NCBI RefSeq assembly: GCF_003963535.1
Contig: NZ_CP034539.1
Location: forward strand, 868,001-932,000
Direction of reading: 5' to 3'
Origin: Streptomyces cyaneochromogenes
Lineage (GTDB): Bacteria > Actinomycetota > Actinomycetes > Streptomycetales > Streptomycetaceae
DNA length: 64,000 nucleotides
Shown piece by piece: positions 60,606 through 64,000 of the stretch. A program made the translations under genes and the position numbers. How positions within the stretch are numbered: the first letter of the stretch is position 1; each line of letters starts with the position of its first letter. The notes under the pieces are model-generated. The model was not told where the DNA came from. It made no database searches and saw only the letters and a list, made by a program, of their open reading frames with translations.

Positions 60606-61874
60606 GTGAAACTCCGCGTGCTTGCGGGTGTTCTCGCGCTGGTGGTCGCTGGAGGTCTCGGTGCCTGCAGCGGCGGTCCGTCATCGTCCGGTGACTCCGC
60701 CGACGGCAGGACGACGATCGACGTCTGGCTCATGCGCGACAGCGTGTCGACGCGGTTCCAGAAGGAGTTCGTCGCGGGCTTCGAGGCGGCTCACCCGGAC
60801 ATCGAGGTGAAGGTCCAGATCCAGGAGTGGGACGGGATCGGTGAGAAGGTGACCGCCGCGCTCGCCGGCAACGACGCCCCGGACGTCATCGAGACGGGCA
60901 ACACCCAGGTCGCCCAGTTCGCGCAGAGCGGCGGCCTGTTGGACCTCAGCGACAAGGTCGCCGAGCTCGGGGGCGGCGACTGGCTCAAGGGGCTGGCCGA
61001 GCCGGGAGCGTACGAGGGCAGGCAGTACGGCATCCCGTACTACGCGGCCAACCGTGTCGTGATCTACCGGACCGATCTCTTCGAGAAGGCCGGCATCGAC
61101 GCCGCCGCCATCAAGACCCGTGATCAGTGGCTCGCCGCGACCAGGAAGCTCAACTCGTCCGGCACACAGGGGATCTACCTGCCGGGCCAGATGTGGTACG
61201 CGCTGGCCGGGTTCATCTGGGACGAGGGCGGCGACCTCGCCACGCGGTCCGGCAGTACGTGGAAGGGCGCACTCGACAGCCCACAGGCGCTGCGCGGCAT
61301 GGACTTCTACAAGCAGCTCCAGGCCCTGGGGAAGGGGCCCAAGGACGCCGACGAAGCGCAGCCGCCGCAGGCCGAGGTCATGGCCAAGGGGCAGGTGGCT
61401 CAGATCATCTCCACGCCTGGCGGGGCCAACGTGGTCACCGAGAACAACCCGGACCTCAAGGGCAGGCTCGGTTTCTTCCCCGTCCCGGGCAAGACCGCCG
61501 CGCAGCCGGGTTCGGTGTTCATCGGCGGCTCCGACCTCGTCGTCCCGGCGGCGTCCGGGAAGCAGGACGCCGCCTGCACGTTCATCAAGGAGCTCACCGG
61601 TGACGCCTGGCAGCGCAAGTTGGCGGCGGCCATGAGCTACGTCCCGAACAAGACGACCCTGGCCGACGCGGTCGCCGCCGACCCGGGCGCCTCCGCGATG
61701 GCAGCGGGCGCCGCCGTCGGCCGGGCGACACCCAACACCCCGGGCTGGGCCGCTGTCGAGGCGAAGAACCCCATCAAGGACTACATGACCGCCGTGCTCA
61801 CCGGCGCCGACGCCAAGAACGCGGCGGCGAACGCGTCCATGGCGATCACCGAGGCCATGAAGACCGGCTCCTGA
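60606..61874 (+). CDS. DasA-like sugar-binding lipoprotein
   Basis: A 422-aa family-1 solute-binding protein, lipidated at Cys21 (GGLGAC). EVKVQIQEWDGIGEKVTAAL (near 75), APDVIETGNTQVAQFAQSGG and IYLPGQMWYALAGF match DasA well; GGSDLVVPAASGK also conserved. The GTG start has GGGGGTGAA upstream. It should bind chitobiose or GlcNAc-oligomers. It leads the transporter operon under the DasR-like operators. Confidence 0.9.
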   Translation: MKLRVLAGVLALVVAGGLGACSGGPSSSGDSADGRTTIDVWLMRDSVSTRFQKEFVAGFEAAHPDIEVKVQIQEWDGIGEKVTAALAGNDAPDVIETGNTQVAQFAQSGGLLDLSDKVAELGGGDWLKGLAEPGAYEGRQYGIPYYAANRVVIYRTDLFEKAGIDAAAIKTRDQWLAATRKLNSSGTQGIYLPGQMWYALAGFIWDEGGDLATRSGSTWKGALDSPQALRGMDFYKQLQALGKGPKDADEAQPPQAEVMAKGQVAQIISTPGGANVVTENNPDLKGRLGFFPVPGKTAAQPGSVFIGGSDLVVPAASGKQDAACTFIKELTGDAWQRKLAAAMSYVPNKTTLADAVAADPGASAMAAGAAVGRATPNTPGWAAVEAKNPIKDYMTAVLTGADAKNAAANASMAITEAMKTGS

Positions 61875-61952
61875 GCCTTCCGCGCCGCCACCGCACCCAC
61901 GCGCCCCCGCATACGCCGCACGTTCCGCCCCCCATCGAGAGGAGTCGAGGTC

Positions 61953-62969
61953 GTGACGGTCACCCGCGAACCCGGCGCGCCATCCGGTACGCCACCCGCC
62001 CCGCTCCGCCGGCCGGCGAAGGGCCCCGCCCGGCCGGGCCACGGCAGCGTGCGCCGACGCGGCGTGCTCGGCGTGCCCAGCGCCGAAACCGCCTGGCCGT
62101 ACCTGCTGATCGCACCCACGGTCCTGGGCATGCTGTATCTGCTGGTGTACCCCCTGACACGCACGGTCCTGATATCGCTGCAGGACTTCCAGCTGCGCCA
62201 ACTCATCCTGGGCGACGCCCGGTTCGTGGGCCTGCGGAACTACGGGACCCTGCTGACGGACGACCGCTTCTGGCAGGTCGTCCGACGCACCTTCCTGTTC
62301 ATGGCCGTCAACGTCACCCTGATCATGGTGCTCGCCACACTGGTCGCCCTGCTGATCGAGCGGTTGGGCCGGCTGGGGCGTATCGCCGTACTCAGCTCGC
62401 TCGTTCTGACCTGGGCCATGCCGGTCATCGCCGCCACCACGGTCTTCCAGTGGCTGTTCCACTCGGAGTTCGGCATCGTCAACTGGGCTTTGGGGCGGCT
62501 GGGTTTCACCTCGTTCGACCGCTACCCCTGGTTCGCCCACGGCCCGGCGGCCTTCACGATCCTGGTCCTGCTGATCGTCTGGCAGTCGGTGCCGTTCGCG
62601 GCCATCACCCTGTACTCGGCCCTGGTCACCGTCCCCGCGGAGCTGTACGAGTCGGCGCGCATCGACGGTGCCTCGGCGCGGCGTATCTTCCGTGCCGTCA
62701 CGTTTCCCATGATCCGGCCGATCTTCATGCTGGTGTTCTCGCTGGAGGTCATCTGGACCTTCAAGGCGTTCGTGCAGATCTGGGTGATGACCAACGGCGG
62801 ACCGGGCGACGCCACCACCATTCTGCCCGTCTACGCGGTACAGACCGCCCTGTCGAGCCAGCGCTACGACCTCGGCTCGGCGGCCTCGATCGTCACCGTG
62901 CTGATGCTTGCCGCCGTGCTCGTCCTCTACTTCCGCCAGATGCTCCGCCAGGAGGACGAGGCCCTATGA
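61953..62969 (+). CDS. Sugar ABC transporter permease, DasB-like
   Basis: A 338-aa permease of the MalF/UgpA type. After a Pro/Arg-rich cytoplasmic N-terminus there are six membrane segments, with the EAA loop ELYESARIDGASARRIFRAV (near 229-248). The GTG start is preceded by GAGAGGAG. It is 78 nt after the binding protein and overlaps the next permease by ATGA. No ATPase is encoded, so the shared MsiK-type ATPase is presumably used. Confidence 0.9.
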   Translation: MTVTREPGAPSGTPPAPLRRPAKGPARPGHGSVRRRGVLGVPSAETAWPYLLIAPTVLGMLYLLVYPLTRTVLISLQDFQLRQLILGDARFVGLRNYGTLLTDDRFWQVVRRTFLFMAVNVTLIMVLATLVALLIERLGRLGRIAVLSSLVLTWAMPVIAATTVFQWLFHSEFGIVNWALGRLGFTSFDRYPWFAHGPAAFTILVLLIVWQSVPFAAITLYSALVTVPAELYESARIDGASARRIFRAVTFPMIRPIFMLVFSLEVIWTFKAFVQIWVMTNGGPGDATTILPVYAVQTALSSQRYDLGSAASIVTVLMLAAVLVLYFRQMLRQEDEAL

Positions 62970-63826
62970 GCACGGCACGAGGCACCATGAGCACGGCGCG
63001 CCGGCACTTTCGCCGTGTCCCGGCACAGCTCGCCGCCGGTGTGACGATCGCGATCTGCCTCTTCCCCGTGTACTGGATGGTGGCCACCGCGTTCAAGCCC
63101 AATCGGGACATCCAGTCCGACAGTCCCCAACTGCTGCCGCGGACCTGGACGTTGGACCACTTCCGGGCCGCTGTGGACGCCGACGGCTTCGGGCTGTTCT
63201 GGCGCAACAGCATCCTGGTGACCCTGGGCGCCGTCCTGCTGTCCCTGGTCGTGGCACTCGGGGCGTCGTTCGCCGTGGCCCGGATGCGCTGGCGCGGCAG
63301 GCGGCAGTTCATGCTGATGGTGTTCATCGCGCAGATGGCGCCGTGGGAGGCGCTGATCATCCCGGTGTACATCATCTCCCGGGACACCGGCATGCTCGAC
63401 CGGCTGCCCACGCTGACGCTCGTCTACTTCATGATGACGCTGCCGTTCACGATCGTGGTGCTGCGCGGGTTCATCGCCGCCATTCCGCCGGAGCTGGAGG
63501 AGGCGGCGCAGGTCGACGGCTGCACCCGCCCGCAGGCCTTTCGCCACATCGCCTTTCCGCTGCTCGCCCCCGGTCTGATGGCCACCTCGCTGTTCGGCTG
63601 CATCACCGCCTGGAACGAGTTCACCTACGCCAACTTCCTGATCATCAAACATCAGGACAGCCGCACCCTGCCCGTCTGGCTGTCCTCCTTCCAGAACGTC
63701 TTCGGCACCGACTGGGGCGCCACCATGGCCGCCTCCACTCTCTTCGCCCTCCCGGCGCTGGCCGTGTTCCTGCTGCTCCAGCGCCATGTGACGGCCGGCT
63801 TCGCCGCCGGCGCCGTCAAGGGCTGA
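62966..63826 (+). CDS. Sugar ABC transporter permease, DasC-like
   Basis: A 286-aa permease of the MalG type with six segments and the EAA loop PPELEEAAQVDGCTRPQAFR near residue 174. It starts ATG at 62966, overlapping the dasB-like stop; a second ATG lies 7 codons later within a repeated MSTARGT/MSTARRH sequence, so the true start could be either. It partners the upstream permease. The GH20 gene follows 65 nt later. Confidence 0.9.
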   Translation: MSTARGTMSTARRHFRRVPAQLAAGVTIAICLFPVYWMVATAFKPNRDIQSDSPQLLPRTWTLDHFRAAVDADGFGLFWRNSILVTLGAVLLSLVVALGASFAVARMRWRGRRQFMLMVFIAQMAPWEALIIPVYIISRDTGMLDRLPTLTLVYFMMTLPFTIVVLRGFIAAIPPELEEAAQVDGCTRPQAFRHIAFPLLAPGLMATSLFGCITAWNEFTYANFLIIKHQDSRTLPVWLSSFQNVFGTDWGATMAASTLFALPALAVFLLLQRHVTAGFAAGAVKG

Positions 63827-63891
63827 CCTTCCCCGCCCTCTGGGTTCCCTCCTCCCCCGCCCTGTCCCGCACCCGGCCCCCGGAGACAGCC

Positions 63892-64000
63892 GTGCCCACA
63901 CCCCCGCCTCTGGCGTCGTCGCTGTTGCCCCGCCCCACCAAGGCCCATGCCAGAGCAGGCCACTTCACGTTCGGTCCCCGTACCTGTCTGCGCATCAGCA
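63892..64000 (+). CDS. Start of a GH20 beta-N-acetylhexosaminidase (cut by window edge)
   Basis: A GTG at 63892 with GGAG 6 nt upstream opens 36 codons to the window end. SSLLPRPTKAHARAGHFTFG then PRTCLRI is the N-terminal GH20b beta-strand pattern (LLPRP ... GxF) of hexosaminidases. No signal peptide. Gene order regulator-binding protein-permeases-hexosaminidase copies the dasRABCD cluster. Only the N-terminus is visible. Confidence 0.75.
   Translation, partial: MPTPPPLASSLLPRPTKAHARAGHFTFGPRTCLRIS

Overview
This is a high-GC actinobacterial chromosome segment, almost certainly from Streptomyces. The support is GC-rich third codon positions, GTG starts and ATGA/GTGA stop-start overlaps, twin-arginine signal peptides, GntR, LacI and TetR regulators with palindromic operators, and a Streptomyces-type intergenic repeat around 13644 and 18691. 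There are no tRNA, rRNA or CRISPR loci that I can see. No gene-free stretch exceeds 300 bases.

1-6400: the right-hand part of an integrative element (AICE-like). Leftward operon: HTH excisionase-like protein, FtsK/TraB-type DNA translocase with a C-terminal winged helix, a 54-aa protein and an SpdB-like membrane protein that runs off the left edge. Next come a leftward XRE regulator, two rightward Cys-rich small proteins, a GIY-YIG protein and a large serine recombinase. Right of the recombinase lies an orphan 3' end of a host gene (6393-6488), which places the right attachment junction near 6363-6400.

6490-9537: housekeeping or accessory genes (SigJ-like ECF sigma factor, PIG-L deacetylase, S33 peptidase).

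9622-28338: a complete L-rhamnose catabolic region. Leftward: ABC importer (rhaT-P-Q-S), mutarotase rhaM, a Tat-exported BNR-repeat protein that may be a polysaccharide lyase, and a LacI regulator. Rightward: rhaI, an aldolase/dehydrogenase fusion (rhaD), rhaB and lutABC. A Tat-exported GH78 rhamnosidase is convergent with lutC. Together they would release Rha from glycans, import and isomerise it, phosphorylate and cleave it to DHAP and lactaldehyde, oxidise the latter to lactate, and take lactate to pyruvate. LacI-type operators sit at the rhaT/rhaI divergent promoter and upstream of the rhamnosidase.

28518-39544: mixed genes: two unknown proteins, a MacB-like ABC/FtsX pair, a TetR whose probable operator is shared with a distant SDR/MDR divergent promoter, a MoxR/VWA pair, a cupin, and a PLP dehydratase coupled to a YheO/DauR-type regulator.

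39740-46349: a beta-galactoside operon (MFS, two different GH35 enzymes, LacI) with a perfect 16-bp operator over the promoter.

46442-51151: metal homeostasis: a P1B-4 ATPase behind an SmtB/ArsR-type operator, and ZnuABC-type zinc import with a Zur-box candidate.

51291-59455: SRAP protein, MHS transporter, secreted hydrolase, PaaX regulator, TetR/SDR pair with duplicated operators, an NmrA-like oxidoreductase with a likely leaderless mRNA, and a Tat-exported nucleoside deaminase.

59493-64000: a das-like amino-sugar cluster: HutC/DasR-type GntR, binding protein, two permeases and the start of a GH20 hexosaminidase, with dre-like half-sites in the promoter region.
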